In this document: positions 51,785 through 64,000 of the stretch, piece after piece
Layout of the letters: every line of letters begins with the position of its first letter
Numbering within the stretch: position 1 is the first letter of the stretch
Assembly (NCBI GenBank): GCA_003116995.1
Contig: BDSL01000156.1
Location: 62,001 to 126,000, forward strand
Direction of reading: 5' to 3'
Length of the DNA: 64,000 bases
From: Yamagishiella unicocca
Taxonomy: Eukaryota; Chlorophyta; Chlorophyceae; Chlamydomonadales; Volvocaceae
Made by a program: the position numbers and the translations under genes
The notes under the pieces: generated by a model
What the model was told of the DNA's origin: nothing
Seen by the model: only the letters and a program-made list of their open reading frames with translations
Databases searched by the model: none

Positions 51785-54700
51785 GTGCGATGGTAACCTG
51801 CGCGGGCGACAATGTTTCCGTGACTTCAGGCATGGGGATGCGAGGGTCCATGCACGTGCCCCTCAACGATGGCCCGATGATGCGCTTTACATCGGATGTC
51901 TACAAGCTGCGCACTTGAAAGCTCAATAACGCTGCGCGCAGTGGCATGCATGTGCGTCTGCCTATGCATGCGCATTTCCGCGGCCTCGGCTGGTGCTCAC
52001 CTTGGAGATGCGGTCCCGTAACGCGGCTTGACACTTCCACACGTTCAAGGAATCCGTGGAGCGCCAAGGAACTCTCACAAGACGCCCTCAAACACTTCCT
52101 GCGGTTGGGTCGCTAGGTCTTTGCGGAAACGCGAGTCGGTAGTGGTGTTGGCTTGGGCCTTTTAATAAGCTGAGTTGATACAATGAGAGGTGCTGCCGCA
52201 CGCCGCCATTTTAAAGCGCCAACTGAAGTGCGCCAGCGTGTCATACGGCAAGCAAGGCCCGAGTACCGTCCCGGCCCCAGGGCCTTCCAGTTAGGAATCC
52301 CTTGCATCACAACGATTGTATCCTCATTTGATTTCCCAGTCCAGCAATATTCCCTGTGTCTAAAATGCAGCGTGTTAGTTCGGCCGCAGGCCGGCTGTCG
52401 CCAGTAACGTACTTGTGCACGGTGCTGCAGCACGGCGGACAATGCAGCATGCCTAGTAGTTGCAGCATGATGACCCACGGCGAGTATGAAGTAGGCACAA
52501 GCAGGCCTCGATTATGTCAACATGATGCGCCTGATTCCTGCGGGAAGGGCGACAACAGGACAAGGCGTGGCAAGGTGAGGAGGTAAAGTCAGGATATGGC
52601 CCTCAGGAGGCCCAAAAGGCGTCCAAACCCATTTCGCAAGCAACGTGGGCGGACGCACCACTTCCCTCCAAAGCCATATAGGATTCGCCGCAACCCACCA
52701 CGAGGAGGGTTCAGGGGTGTTGGTGATTGGGTTGAGTATAAATGATGGGGCGTGTCGAGGGAGCCTTAGTGGTGTATAGCCTGGGAGTTTGGGGCGTAAA
52801 CCTTCACCACTCCTCTGCAGTACGCATTTTCGAGCGTAATCCCACCGCGGCCATCGCGCTCCGCAGCATCTGCCACACGAGCGCCCTGAGCCGCCACGCC
52901 TGACCTTGCCGCTGCCCTGCATGCGGCGCAGATCTTCCGAGGTACCTTTCGCGAGCAGCTGCCGCGCCAATGGTTGCACCCCCAGCAATTTCCCGGCGGC
53001 CCCACCTTCCACCGGCCCGGCACGCATGGCTGGCAAGACGAGCCCTTCCGGTACCCTGGGGATGTCACACCGCCACCGCCACCCGCAGCTGCAGCACCAC
53101 CACAAGCACGCCCGGCACCGCGATGAGGAGACACGATCCCAGCCGGCTGCAGCCACAGCTGTGGTTGCACCGAACGTTAGCAACAGCGCTGGCAGCAGCA
53201 GTGACTGTTGCAGGTCGGGACCCCACCTTGTACCCCCCAACCGACGCGGGGTGCTATGCTGGGTCGCTCGGCCCCAGACAATGTGACGCGCAGCCGCGGC
53301 GCTGTGTGCTGACAGGTCGCTGCACCCATCCACCCATCGCTCGAGTGCCACCTCCCGCGCGGCTTACTAATCCGGCTGCACGGGTAGGTATTGGCCCGCC
53401 AGCCACACCGCCGCTTTCGGACCCCGACTGTAATGTGCCGTGTCCTGCTGGCGGGGCTGACAGCAGTCCGGTAGGTGCCCTGCTGATCCGACATGAGGCC
53501 ACAGGAATGAGGAAAGGAAGGAATAGTTTGTCTCGCGCCATGGCGGTGCCCCAGTAGCATTCTGAGATGCACGCTCTTGCGGGTGTTGCGGACCATGGTC
53601 GCTGAACAGACCCACAGGGAACCGAAACTTCAGTACGGTAGCTGCGCGGGGCCTTTGATACTTAGCTGGACCAGGCGACGGGCGAGACTTCAGTCATGCC
53701 AGAAGTTAGTAGGGCGAACCGAGTGTGTGTTACTTTTGGGGTATGGATGCGGAGGTGAAAACTTCGCTCAGTTTCGCTACAAGTTACCGTCTGTTATTCG
53801 GTACCGACACGCCTCGAGTGAGGTTTGGGCCTCCGAAGACACTGGCCTAGGCATCGTATTTACGTCCAGCAGAGGCTGTGGGCGAGGGGGACCAGCTCGT
53901 CCGTGAGACCACCCAGCGAGTGCGCCAGTCAATGAGGGAGAATTGTGCGACAAGAATCGCAGTCTAATGTTTGATGAGTGCTTGAAGTTCGGACGCGTTG
54001 GGTAACTTGGTTTATTAATACATGGTTCCGCTTCTTCTTCGCACCTAAATGGGCATCCTACCCCCAATACCCCGTACTACATATTGCGCTGTAAAGCGCA
54101 CCCCTTTGCGAGCAGAGAAGAACAGCAGCGAACACACACTGCAACCTACCAAAAAGGGAATGTAAGTTCAGATAGTGCTCTCACATGACGCTACACACCG
54201 CCACCTTAATCGGCGGTTCTATTTGCAGCTGAACCTTGTCCAGCAGTAACAACATACCGCACGTGTACGCCCGGGGCACCCGATTGGCCATCGGTCACCA
54301 CCTGACAACATGTTGCCTTCTGCCAACTCAACGTACAGCTGCAGTGACGCACACGCCCGCCTATTACGTCAGGGCTTATGGGTCCACGAGCCTAACACCA
54401 TACCGGCACGGCGGGCCATTGGGCACGGCGCGTGCGCTATCTACTTGATGTGCGGAACCTTGCGGGCCACCACCACTCCCCCAGCTACTATATACGCTAT
54501 GTCTGGGGCTGCCGGTGCTGCCCGCCACAGCGGCCACGATGCAAGCTTCACAGCTCGCGGCAGCCGATCATGCCGGCCATCAGCCGCAAATACACTTCGC
54601 GTCAACAAACATGAAGGATACCCGGCACCACATGGATCTCGCGGAGGGGCGCGGGATGCAAGGTGCAGAGCACATCAGGCCGAGCCCCTCGCACACTGAT

Positions 54701-55645
54701 TCGGCTAAGCCGCATGCAACAGCGGTCACTCGCAGACCGCCACGCAAAGCTTGGGCGCCTGTCCGGCCCAGCAGACCTTGCTATGCCATAATACCAGATG
54801 AACCTTGCACATGGTCCCCTCTCCTCCCTCCGTCCCAAAAAAGGCATCGGGCAAGCGCCACCCGGCCTCGCGCCTCCTAGCCCCTCCGACCAGCAGCCTG
54901 AAGACATGGAACACTCTCCGCAGGCCCCACGGCCCCACCGGCAGGTCACTGCTATGTTGGCGGCAATGGGTGGCGCGACCCGGCCGTGCAGCCGCGTATG
55001 CCACGTATTAGTTGTGCCCCTCAGGAGCATGGACCAGCACTCAGCCCGCCATGCAACTGCGGCACATCGTCAACCAGGATTTACTTCCACTCGCGCTGCT
55101 ATGAATACCCACCTATGTGGGCCGACGGCGCACTGCCCACACCACCTAAGCGGGCGGGGCCCAGCGGGTGCGGGCCGTCGTCCAGGGGCAATGTACGACG
55201 ATGAGGACGATGAAGGCTCGCACGGCCCAGCAGTACCTCTCGCTGACACCACACTAGCTCGGGCGCACATTGCCCTGCCCTGCGGCCTTCCCCCCTTATG
55301 GGCCCCCTTTGCCGAAGCCAAGCTTCCAACAATAGTATAGATACCCCCACACCTCGCGGCTTGCGCTGCATCGCAAGACGGCGCGCCCGCGCCGACTTCA
55401 AGCCACACGTATGCCTGTGTGAACAGCTACAATTTATGGCTGTGTTATTCTCAGGCTCTCCATCTCATCCCCTCTCATGATGCTGGTGTGCCGCTGATGC
55501 CAAAAAATACCTAGCCTAAGGATACCTAAATAACAAGCCTGGCCTGGCGGACGGGCCAGCATAGCGGGTGCAATGGGCGTGAGGCCTCCCGGGCTGGACC
55601 GGCCCCCACAGCCACGTCACGACCTGGCTGGAGCCTCCCGATCCC
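51785..55645. other. Gene-poor region with unresolved coding potential
   Basis: About 3.9 kb between the DUF3700 gene start and the ATG1 gene end. Long open frames exist on both strands at 52.5-53.6 and 54.8-55.3 kb, but none shows a recognisable motif, and high GC keeps several frames open at once. The best candidate is described separately at 52819-53212. Confidence 0.4.
52819..53212 (+). other. Coding-like segment, unassigned (possible exon)
   Basis: A plus-strand frame reads as a Ser/Pro/Thr/His/Gln-rich protein (for example GKTSPSGTLGMSHRHRHPQL), typical of disordered volvocine proteins, and ends near a possible donor TGCAG|GTCGGG. A CTCTGCAG acceptor lies just upstream. There is no domain, no start codon tied to it and no partner exon, and the minus strand is also open here. 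Function unknown; it may not be a gene. Confidence 0.2.
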
Positions 55646-58600
55646 TCAGAACACCACTGCGCCGTACCCATGGGAACGGCCGTAGCCATAAGGCCCTCCG
55701 CCCGACGTCCCCGCCGGCCCCGCTGCGCCTACCGCCGGCCCCTGCTGCGATATCGTGGCCACCACCACATGGCCGTTGTAGTGGTGAGGCTGGTAGAGCT
55801 GGTGCAGGTAGGACCCCGGAGCCTGCTGCTGCTGCTGGTTATGTTGGTGTTGCTGGGCTGGCTGTGCGAGGTGCGGGTGGTAGCCGAAAGGCTGCTGCAG
55901 CGACGGCGGCACCGCTGCGGCTGTTGACGCGGCAGCGGGCCCCAGGCTCGCCATCGCCGCGGACTGCCTCAGCCGCACAGCGGTGTAGTACTTGGTCAGC
56001 CGCTGCCGCTCGTTGGGCCCCAGGGGCGGGCGGACAGCTTCCAACTGCGGTAGGAGTAATTGTGAGGGGTTGGGGTCAGGGCCGAGAGTGTGCTATATGA
56101 GGCATTACTCAGCGAAATGCTGGCAAGCGTGCGTAGGCATATCATGGCATGTTACGGCATGTGCGCCAGAGGAATACATACGGCATTGACCGGGCTCCTC
56201 CACCATCCAGATTGGGCAAACCCGCTTACCAGCAGATCCTGCGGGCTGGCCGCCGCCGGCTGCTCCCCGCCTTGCTGCTGTACGGGCGGAAGCTGCGGCG
56301 TCGCAAGCAGAAACAGCAACACATCAGCAGCCCTCCGATACTGCTCCACAGCGCCCGCGGCGTTACCCAGCAGCTCCTCTCCCGCCGCGGCGCGGCTATG
56401 ATGTACGGCAGCTGCCAGCAGTGTGTCCAGGCTGCATGGCACAATGGGGGCCGCAGAGGCGGGGACAGGCGGGAAGGCACCAGCGCCTGCTGCGGCCACG
56501 GCGCGGGTCGATGGCGTCGGCAGCGGGGAGGAGCCGTCCGCGGCGCCCAGGAGCAGCTGCGGAGGGGGGCATGGCAGGGTGGAGGTAGAAGGTTGCTAAT
56601 GAAGAAGTGTCAGATGGACATGTTTACGAGGGGTGTGCCGCGGGCGTAGGGGAGTCTCGGCCCATGCTGCTGTCGGGGCGCAGCAGCACGCCGCCCAACC
56701 CGGCCCGCACACAGCCCGAAACGGCAGCTGGGCACAACAATTGTCAGGTGCACGCTGTGACACTGCACCCACATCGTTGCACAGCTCGTGGATGCCCTTC
56801 TGACACCTCATGCCTAAGCCCCGCAACACCAAACCAGCCCCTTCCCCGCTCATCCCTGCCGGCCCCGCAACCCCACACCGACCCCCCCAGAGCGCCGCAC
56901 CCTTGCCACGGTCCCGTGCAGGTGCTCGTCCAGCGCTGCCAGCACCGACCGAGCGTGCACCGCCAGCGCCGCTAGCGCCGCCAACGATGCCGGCGGTGGC
57001 GCCGACGGTGCTGCGGACGCCGCAGCGGCCGCCATCAGGTCCGCCCCCGGGGTGGCTCCACCCGGCATCGGTCCCGAGGCCTCGGTAGCAGTGCCTGCTG
57101 TTGCGGCCCTGGACCCCACAGCCTGCCCCTGTGAACCACTGCCGCCGCCTTCGCTGCCACCACCCGCACCACTGCACTCCCCAGCTGCGGATCCGGCACT
57201 CAGAGCCGCCACTAGCAGCCGACACGCAACCAGGAGCGTGCCCACCGCAGCGGCCGCCTCGTCCGCAAGGTCGGAGCCAGCAGCCTCGGCGGCGGTGCCA
57301 CCCGCACCGAAGCCGCCTCCGAAACCAGCGTTCCCTGCAGCCGCATGCGACTCGTCCAGCTGCCTCGCTTCCGCCTCTTGGTCCAGCAGGGCGCTGCAGC
57401 GGCCCCGGACCTGGTCCAGCAGGACTCCCACCACACGGGGCAGCAGCATCGGGTCGTCAGCGTCAGGATCGCATCCGGTCTGCGGCACCCTGCTGGTCGC
57501 TGTGGAAGCAGCTGCGGGCGCTGCCGTGGCGGCTGAGGAGGCAGTCGACGTGGCGCCAGCCGCACCAGCAGCAGCGGCGGTTGTGAGGTGTGGCGGCCCG
57601 GCTCCCAGCGAGGCTGCGGCTATGGGTGATAGCAGCTGCTGCCACGCCGGCGGCCTCGACACCGCCGCTGCGCGTCCGATGTCACCACTGGCTGCGAAAG
57701 GCACATCACCAGGAGGCGGCGCAGGGGCCGCTGGCGGCGCGCCTCCTGCGCTGCTGCTGCGGCTGCTGACCCTACCGCTGACGATGGCGGGGTGCGGCGT
57801 GCGGGGCGACAGCGGTACAGCGGGGCGGGACGCTGCCGAGGGGCTGGCGACCACCACGTAGTCGGAGTCCAGCGAGTCAGCCAGGGGGGCGCTGCCGCTG
57901 CTGGCCGCACCCGCAGCAGCCGCACCCGGCCCAGCGTTCGGTCCTGCGGCGGCAGTCGTTGACGCAGGTGATGTTGGTGCGGCGCCCCCGGGGGTACCGC
58001 CACCAGTAGCGCCATCGCCAAGAAGCGCCGTCGCGACAGCGGCCGCAGCGGCGAGGATGCGGGGGGAAGGCGAGCGCGTCAGCTCCCTCACGTTGATCGC
58101 AGCCACTGGTCCGAGACCCGGGCCCACCATACTGCCGCTGCCAGGTGCCGCACCCGCCGCCGTCATGTCCCCTGGCGGCCCCGCCGGCGAGGACGGAACC
58201 CCAGACCCGCCGGCAGCAGCAGCGGCAGCGGCGCCAGGAGCTGGTGGGCCCACTTGCTGCTGAGGCCGATGGGCATTTGTTGGCGACAAAGAAGACGGGG
58301 CTGGGACCTGGCAGGCCGGATGTACGGGACTGACAACTCGCACAGGCTGCACGAATCGAACGGCACCATGCGAGGCGGGCGTGTACCTCCTTTGTTGCTG
58401 CGGATCCTGATACCCGACGGCGGATGTGGCACCGGGCCCCTCGAAGGGGCTGTTGGCGGCCCCAATACCCGTGCTAGGGGGCGTCGCAGCGGCCGACGCC
58501 GCCTCCCCCATCAGGAAGGGGTGCGCGAAGAGCTCGTCAAAGGAAATGCGCTCCACGGGGTTGCGCCGCAACAGCTGGTGCAGGAGCTGCCTGGGGGGGA

Positions 58601-60938
58601 CGGGGCAGGACGGGACTTGAGCCCTCGACGGTCAGCTGGGGAGTCCGGCTGGAGGGTTGACCCAGCATGGTGCTGATGTCCTGGGCCTATCAGACTGGCG
58701 CCCACCACTGGCCGTTTCCAACCCGAAGACCCCGGCTTTCTGTTGCATTCTCGTCCCTTCAAACCTGTCCTCACATACCTGCATCCCGGCGACAATGAAC
58801 GGGCCACGTGCTCTGGAAGTACTGCGTCACCCCGCTCGATGTTTTGAACCAACTGAAGGTGGTTGGCACCGTTAAAGGGCGGCTTGCCTGGGGACCAAAG
58901 GGGAGAGCAGGAAGAGGAACGTTAGGTAAAGAAGGAAGACGACGAACTGACGATACGTAGGCCTTAGTCAGTCGGCGGACGGCAAAAGTAGATAGCCACC
59001 GGCTCGGCCCTCCCCTTCACGCTGCCCATAGTCAGCCTGCAGGCCCTCCCCCCGCCCCTCACTAGTCCCCACCCGTCAGCAGCTCGAACAGTATGGTTCC
59101 CACGCTCCACAGGTCCGCCTTGGCGTCGTACCGGTGCAGCTGCAGCACCTCTGTGGTAGGACCACGGGAATTGGGGGGCCACATCAGCCAACGTGGAGCA
59201 GGAAGGAAAACGGACATGCGGGTCATCGCTTTTCAGGGTTTAGGGTGTCTGAACCTCCTATGACCAGCGGTCCCCAGCCATTAGGGAGCGAACCACTCGC
59301 CCCGCTCGTCCGAAGCACCTACCCATTCCAAACCGTCCTCCAGCCCACACACGGCCAGAAATCCCTTCCTATCCCGGGCCTATGTGCAGCAGGTGTCCCC
59401 AGCGGCCCCCAGCCTCCCACCTGGAGCCATGTACAGCGGGCTGCCGCACAGGGTCTCGGCGAGGCCTGCGGAGGGACGACGGATCGAAAGAAGGGTTGGT
59501 TGCTGAACTTGTTCACCATGTCTCTTGTGCCGCAAATCAATCGGAGAGAGGGGTCATTGTCAAATCGGCAGCTTAGCCTGATCGCAACTTCGCCTGAGCT
59601 TCCCGGCCTGACCCGGCCCCACTTCCCATCGCGCCCTTCCCACCTGCAGGCTGCAGCGACCGCGCGAACCCGAAATCAGCAATCTTAAGTGTAGGTGAAG
59701 GGCCATTGTCTGACAGCAGAAGGTTCTGAGGCTTCAGGTCACGCTGCGGGAAATAAGGGAACAGCGAAACGGGGGGGGTCAGGGGCGAGCAAGCACGGGC
59801 GACGGGAGTTCACAGTTGGGGTAAAATTCCACAACTGCAACGCCACAACAACTTGCTTGCCGGCAGCAACATAAGACCGCTTCCGGCTTATCAGCATTCC
59901 CTGGCTTCAGTTGGTGGCCCCTTCTTCTTCAATTCACCTCTGATCACTACCGTTTGTGCTCCTTGCGCCAAGTTGCTCTCCCAGCGCCCGCCCTCCCCCC
60001 TCGCCTCCACGTACGTGAATAACGTTGTGCTGCCTTAATACTTTGAGGCCCTCCGCCAGGTGTCGCAGGAGGTAACGGCATGAAGCCTCGCTGAGGGGGC
60101 CCCGCTGGCGCAGGTGCTGGGCCAAGTCACCGCCTGCCGGGCACCGAAATGAACCAGGGTGGGAGGTTAATATGGAGCGAGGCAACCTAAAGTTCGGCTG
60201 AACGACCTATGTGGTACCCAGTATTGTGCGTAGAAATGTCAGTTCATTCAATAATGGCTCGATATGGCCGCAGGAGGTAAGACGCAGCCAAAGCCAAACG
60301 CAAGCTCTGCCCGCAGCAAAATTCACCCGGGTTCGACGGCGCGTTTCCTTTGCATAGACGCGCTGGCGAACCAAACGCCCAGTCACATCCGCTTACCTCC
60401 ACAAAACTCAAGTACAAGGAATATTTTGCCAGGTTCCTGCACGTAGTATACGGAATAATGCTTTAGGGTTAGGGTGGAAAGCCGGCCTGCAGTCAACAGT
60501 CCAGAAAAGCGGATTCTAGCCTTGAAAACCCTTGCTCTTTCCCTGAAAACATGCAGCAACCTAATGTATCCAATTGTAGAGTTGTGATTAATAGATCCTA
60601 TCCAGAGCCGCAAGGAGACCCGGTGAGAGTCTCCGTGGCGCTGACGTGTTTGCGGAACGCACACCGCATACGTTTGGAAACGTCGCGGCCCACACCTTGT
60701 AAAGGTCCAACAGGCCAACAATATTGGCATGCTTAAGTCTCTGAAGGACAGCAATTTCGGACTCGAGCGACTCGTGTAGCTTCTTGTTCAGGCGGTCGGC
60801 AAGGATTTCCTTCACGGCTGCAAGCGCTCCCGTAGTTAGGTGACGCGCTTTCCATACGATGGCGAATGAACCAGACCCGACCACCTCCTGAATTTCCCAG
60901 TTGCCAATTGTCCGCCTAGATGATGGGGCGTGTGCCAT
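55646..60938 (-). CDS. ATG1: ATG1/ULK autophagy-initiating protein kinase
   Basis: Ten exons (60696-60938, 60397-60436, 60015-60133, 59644-59743, 59421-59465, 59073-59150, 58779-58887, 56901-58590, 56230-56556, 55646-56044) join in phase into 1,049 aa, from ATG 60938-60936 to TGA 55648-55646. The Ser/Thr kinase domain (about residues 10-285) is complete: glycine loop [16 protein letters not shown] with catalytic Lys43, [20 protein letters not shown], and [13 protein letters not shown], the ULK-type activation segment. A disordered Ala/Gly/Ser/Pro-rich middle of more than 500 residues lies almost wholly in one 1,690-nt exon. The C-terminal exons hold helical MIT-like sequence ([52 protein letters not shown]), as in the Atg1 EAT domain that binds Atg13. 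The kinase acts at the phagophore assembly site. Confidence 0.92.
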
Positions 60939-61101
60939 CGCATCAGCGTAAACCTATTTTGCGTCTTTGTAAGAAAATAGAAAATGCAAGGCGCAGTGGT
61001 GCGAAACGTTACATTCGCCTTCTGTGTACCGGTATTCAATACGCAATCATGCCAATGCTCCGAAGTACAGTACCAACTCGTACCAACCCTTACCGACCAA
61101 C

Positions 61102-61185
61102 CTCCCTTGTACCTCTCGCATTCTGGAAATATAGGTGCTCGTAGGTGCTCAAACTCCCTTGTGACTCTCGCATTCTGGAAATATA
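61102..61185. repeat. Direct repeats of about 32 nt, period 52
   Basis: Copies beginning at 61102 and 61154 share CTCCCTTGT and CTCTCGCATTCTGGAAATATA. They lie about 200 nt upstream of the ATG1 start. Confidence 0.8.
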
Positions 61186-63460
61186 TACATCGCTCGGAGA
61201 AGCAGAATGCATCGCGTTCAAAAACCGACTTCTAAGGCTTTTCCCTTGAACGCTTCTCTCTTAAAAGAAAGCGGAACGACGCTTTTAAGCAGGTGCTTAG
61301 CGTTATGGCAGGGGGTGTCAGGGAGGGGGGAAGAGGGGTTAAGGGAAGCCTGTTTTTCAGGAGCAGTACAGAGCAATCGGTGTGCCTGTGCCATACCCGA
61401 GTGACACCTGAGGGCCTTCTGGGTACCAAACTTGCTTGGTTTCTCACTCGTGTGCCCACATGCGCGTACAGCCGTTGTGGGGTACAGCCAGGATACAGCC
61501 TGTTACAGCCACTGGCAGCCACTGACATGGCGCCCACAGCGCAGCCACAAAATACGGACCAACAGGGGTACCCTAGCCCTGCCTAGCCCCGCATCCTTCC
61601 AGCGTTGTTTACAAAAAGCCGCACGTCTCCCCCTCATGTCCAGCTTACAGGCAAGAAAGGAATGGCGTTGCTTGTGGAAAGACAACAAATCAGCCATCTG
61701 CGCGATAACAAACAGTCCTAAAGGACCAACTCCCCTCTACCAGCCAAACGTCGACAACCACAACTAGACAAAGACGCACAACCCGGCAGCCCACACCCTT
61801 GACAGCCTCCGTTCCAAAGCTCATCACCGTTGGCAACATGCAATTGGTGGCTTCCGATTTGAGGACACGAACCACCGAAACACGACAGACAGCTGTGAGA
61901 CCGCACCGGCACGCAGCTCAGGCGAGGGGCACCCCTGCGCACGCAGCCCCTTACCCCCACAGAATATCGCCCAGCCTCCCACCCGAGTACTAAATGTGCA
62001 CACGACGCCTGGGCAATGTTGACGCACACCTGCACGGATCCATGCCGCCACCACAATGTCAACATACTGCCTGCCATTCCGATCCCTCCCTCAGGCGCCA
62101 GCTCCCTCAGGTGCCAGCTCCATGACGCCAACGCTGGAGACCGCGGGTGCGGGAGGGACACCCCGGACGATGGAGCGCTCACAGCGGCCCCACCGCGCCA
62201 GGAAAGCCAGCGGTCCAGGAAGGCGCCACGCCGCATTGCGCACGTAACTCCCACAGAGCCTTGGCACTGCGTCCTGAGGTTTAGCGCCACCACCACCATC
62301 ACCACCACCACGGGTCTTCCTCGAAACACCACCTAGTTTGAAATCACGTACAGTGGCCGACCTCCCCAGCGGCAGAGCCCTCACTGGCATCGGTGAACAT
62401 CTTGCAGGTCCGCTGTGGCACAGGGCCCGGGTCTGCGGGCTGCACTTGTGAAGTCCCACTTGCACACGCTCCACAGGAGGAGTGAAACGATACCTGTCCT
62501 ATGTTTTCACGAGGCGTACACCCACAGAATTGTGGACGCCGGATTCATGGTGGTGCACTGAGGTCAGCGCCAAATGGGGTGAGCACCGCGCATATTAAAT
62601 ACCCCCCTCATTCCCGCATGTGGCATATTGATTTAATCACGGGTACGGAGCTATTAGCGCAGGCTCTGCCCGGCACGTGCAATAGTAATTCGGGCGCCAC
62701 GTTTTAGTTCAATATCCCACTTGAACCCATCACAACCCAACCTCTGCGATACACTGCAAAACGCGCTTTTTCCGACAATGTTACGTCATGCTTTACCACA
62801 TCAAATAACACAGGGGTGCGAGCGTGCAGTCGTATATCCGCAGCCAAACTACTCGATATTGTCCTTGCCTGCCGAACACCAGGAATAACCGCGTGTCTGG
62901 GTGAGTTAATCACAGCCCACGCAGCCGCACCGGTCACCAGACACTAAACCGCCCAAGCAAGTTACACCTCGACTGGTCCGGTGCGTCCTGGTCATCTACT
63001 TAATCGTAAATATACCTACTCCCTTTTGGCCAAAACACAGTGTCTTACCAGTAAAACAACATCAGTGCACCAGGCAGTGGATCAACACAGCGCCCTGGCG
63101 GCAAGGGGTCCGGGCCGCAGTCGCCGCGACCCTGCCGCCCAGCCGCCTCAGCAGGCCAGCACACGCAGGCAGCCATTGCGACGGGTCCCCAACCGCGAGG
63201 TCTCAAATGGCTCTTGGAAAACCCGACAACCCTAGCCAGCGTACAGTGACGGTTCCTAAGCTGAACACGTGCAGCATCGACCAACTTGGCAATACCGCGT
63301 TTCGAACGATGCTGCGAGCAGGCCGCCTGCCGAAGACATGATTAGTTCGAAGTAGGTGGGATATTCGCCTACGCGCATCCACACCGAGCGCCCCTAACTC
63401 TCCCCGGTCAACTGCGCAGACTGCGTAGTCAGGGGTCAACGACGGTGTTGCTGACTGCCT

Positions 63461-63571
63461 CGCCCTTCTGCCCTCACGTTTTCAACTTCCGGGGAATTGT
63501 ACTGCTGCCAACACCGCCCTTCTGCCCTCACGTTTTCAACTGCCGGGGAATGGTACTGCTGCCAACACCGC
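63461..63571. repeat. 54-nt tandem duplication
   Basis: Two adjacent copies at 63461-63514 and 63515-63568 both contain CGCCCTTCTGCCCTCACG and TACTGCTGCCAACACC, with two mismatches. Confidence 0.9.
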
Positions 63572-63829
63572 CTCCGCCGCATTGAGGTCAATCACGGCCG
63601 CCTGTTGACGTGTCCTCCGTGCTGCTAGCCGCCGCCAGCGACTGCGACTACTGCCCCGCCGACTTGCGCAGCTGCGGCCACGTCCGACCCTTCTACTGGC
63701 GCTTAGCCTACGCCAACGCCACCACTGGCCCCATCTTCTGTTGCGCTGCACCAGTTGGTGTTGGTGCTCGTGTCGCCGCCGGCGGCTGTTCTCAGCTCCG
63801 CTGTCGCCACCGCTGATCCGGTGTAAGCG

Positions 63830-63894
63830 AGCTGTGACAGTAGGCCAGCGCTTGGAACGCCCTTCCCGGCCAGTAGCTGTGACAGTAGGCCAGC
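63830..63894. repeat. Pair of 20-nt direct repeats
   Basis: AGCTGTGACAGTAGGCCAGC occurs at 63830-63849 and 63875-63894. Confidence 0.85.
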
Positions 63895-64000
63895 ACAGGA
63901 GGAGAAAAAAGGTAGCGCCACTGATGGCCTCCGGGAAGGCCCGCAAGCCACTGCTGCATTTGGCGAACCCACTTGTTCGTTCTCTGCGAGAACCTCCAGG

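Larger units (their letters stand above)
60939..64000. other. ATG1 upstream region, no supported gene
   Basis: About 3 kb with open frames on both strands but no recognisable protein motif. It includes the ATG1 promoter next to 60939 and several short direct repeats. A plus-strand TGTAA at 63822-63826 could end an unseen transcript. Confidence 0.35.

Noticed and set aside
52512..53351. 279-codon minus-strand open frame
   Set aside because: It is long but rich in Arg, Trp and Cys with no motif, and two plus-strand frames are open over the same stretch. I could not decide that it is coding.
54798..55340. 180-codon plus-strand frame containing MYDDEDDEGSHGP
   Set aside because: No domain, no splice partners, and overlapping minus-strand frames are equally long; not enough to call a gene.
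60460..60480. TTTAGGGTTAGGG telomere-like phrase in an ATG1 intron
   Set aside because: Only two units; too short to call an interstitial telomere.
61718..62332. 204-codon minus-strand frame upstream of ATG1
   Set aside because: Composition is Cys/Trp/Val-rich without motif and the opposite strand is also open; probably chance.

Overview
The window looks like nuclear DNA of a volvocine green alga (Volvox/Chlamydomonas type). The genes are GC-rich and cut by many short introns that often begin GTG[A/G]G and end [C/T]CGCAG. Proteins carry long Ala/Gly/Pro/Ser/Gln-rich linkers, introns hold minisatellites, and the algal poly(A) signal TGTAA lies just past several genes. Gene identities rest on protein motifs I recognise. 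Exon borders were placed by requiring GT-AG sites and matching codon phase, so most models close exactly, but none has transcript support.

Layout. 3-617 (+): 3' end of a MYND-finger gene. 1803-18159 (-): a very large BIG/Sec7 ARF guanine-nucleotide exchange factor, about 36 exons and about 2,375 aa. 19980-27408 (-): a WD40-repeat protein of about 1,600 aa, head to head with a small (168 aa) flagellar-type protein at 27577-28618 (+). 30337-36076 (+): bacterial-type aspartyl-tRNA synthetase, probably organellar, 16 exons. 37120-38067 (+): PP2A catalytic subunit with an uninterrupted coding region. 40548-42765 (+): ribosomal protein eL24. 44168-47051 (+): an 865-aa protein with two ubiquitin-interacting motifs and a Tudor/SH3-like C-terminal part. 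48953-51784 (-): a DUF3700 (glutamine-amidotransferase-like) protein with a long tail ending in a PAM2-like motif. 55646-60938 (-): ATG1/ULK autophagy kinase. The intervals 18.2-20.0, 28.6-30.3, 38.1-40.5, 47.1-48.9, 51.8-55.6 and 60.9-64.0 kb are lower in GC and hold no gene I can defend.

The genes do not form an operon or a defence-type cluster. They are independent housekeeping, trafficking and regulatory genes: membrane traffic (ARF-GEF, ATG1), translation (AspRS, eL24), phosphatase signalling and ubiquitin reading. The most interesting points are two unfamiliar domain combinations (UIM-UIM-Tudor-like; DUF3700-PAM2-like), an unassigned WD40 protein with a GC-AG intron and a suspect 34-nt intron, a divergent single-exon PP2A catalytic subunit, and G-rich or palindromic minisatellites inside ARF-GEF introns.
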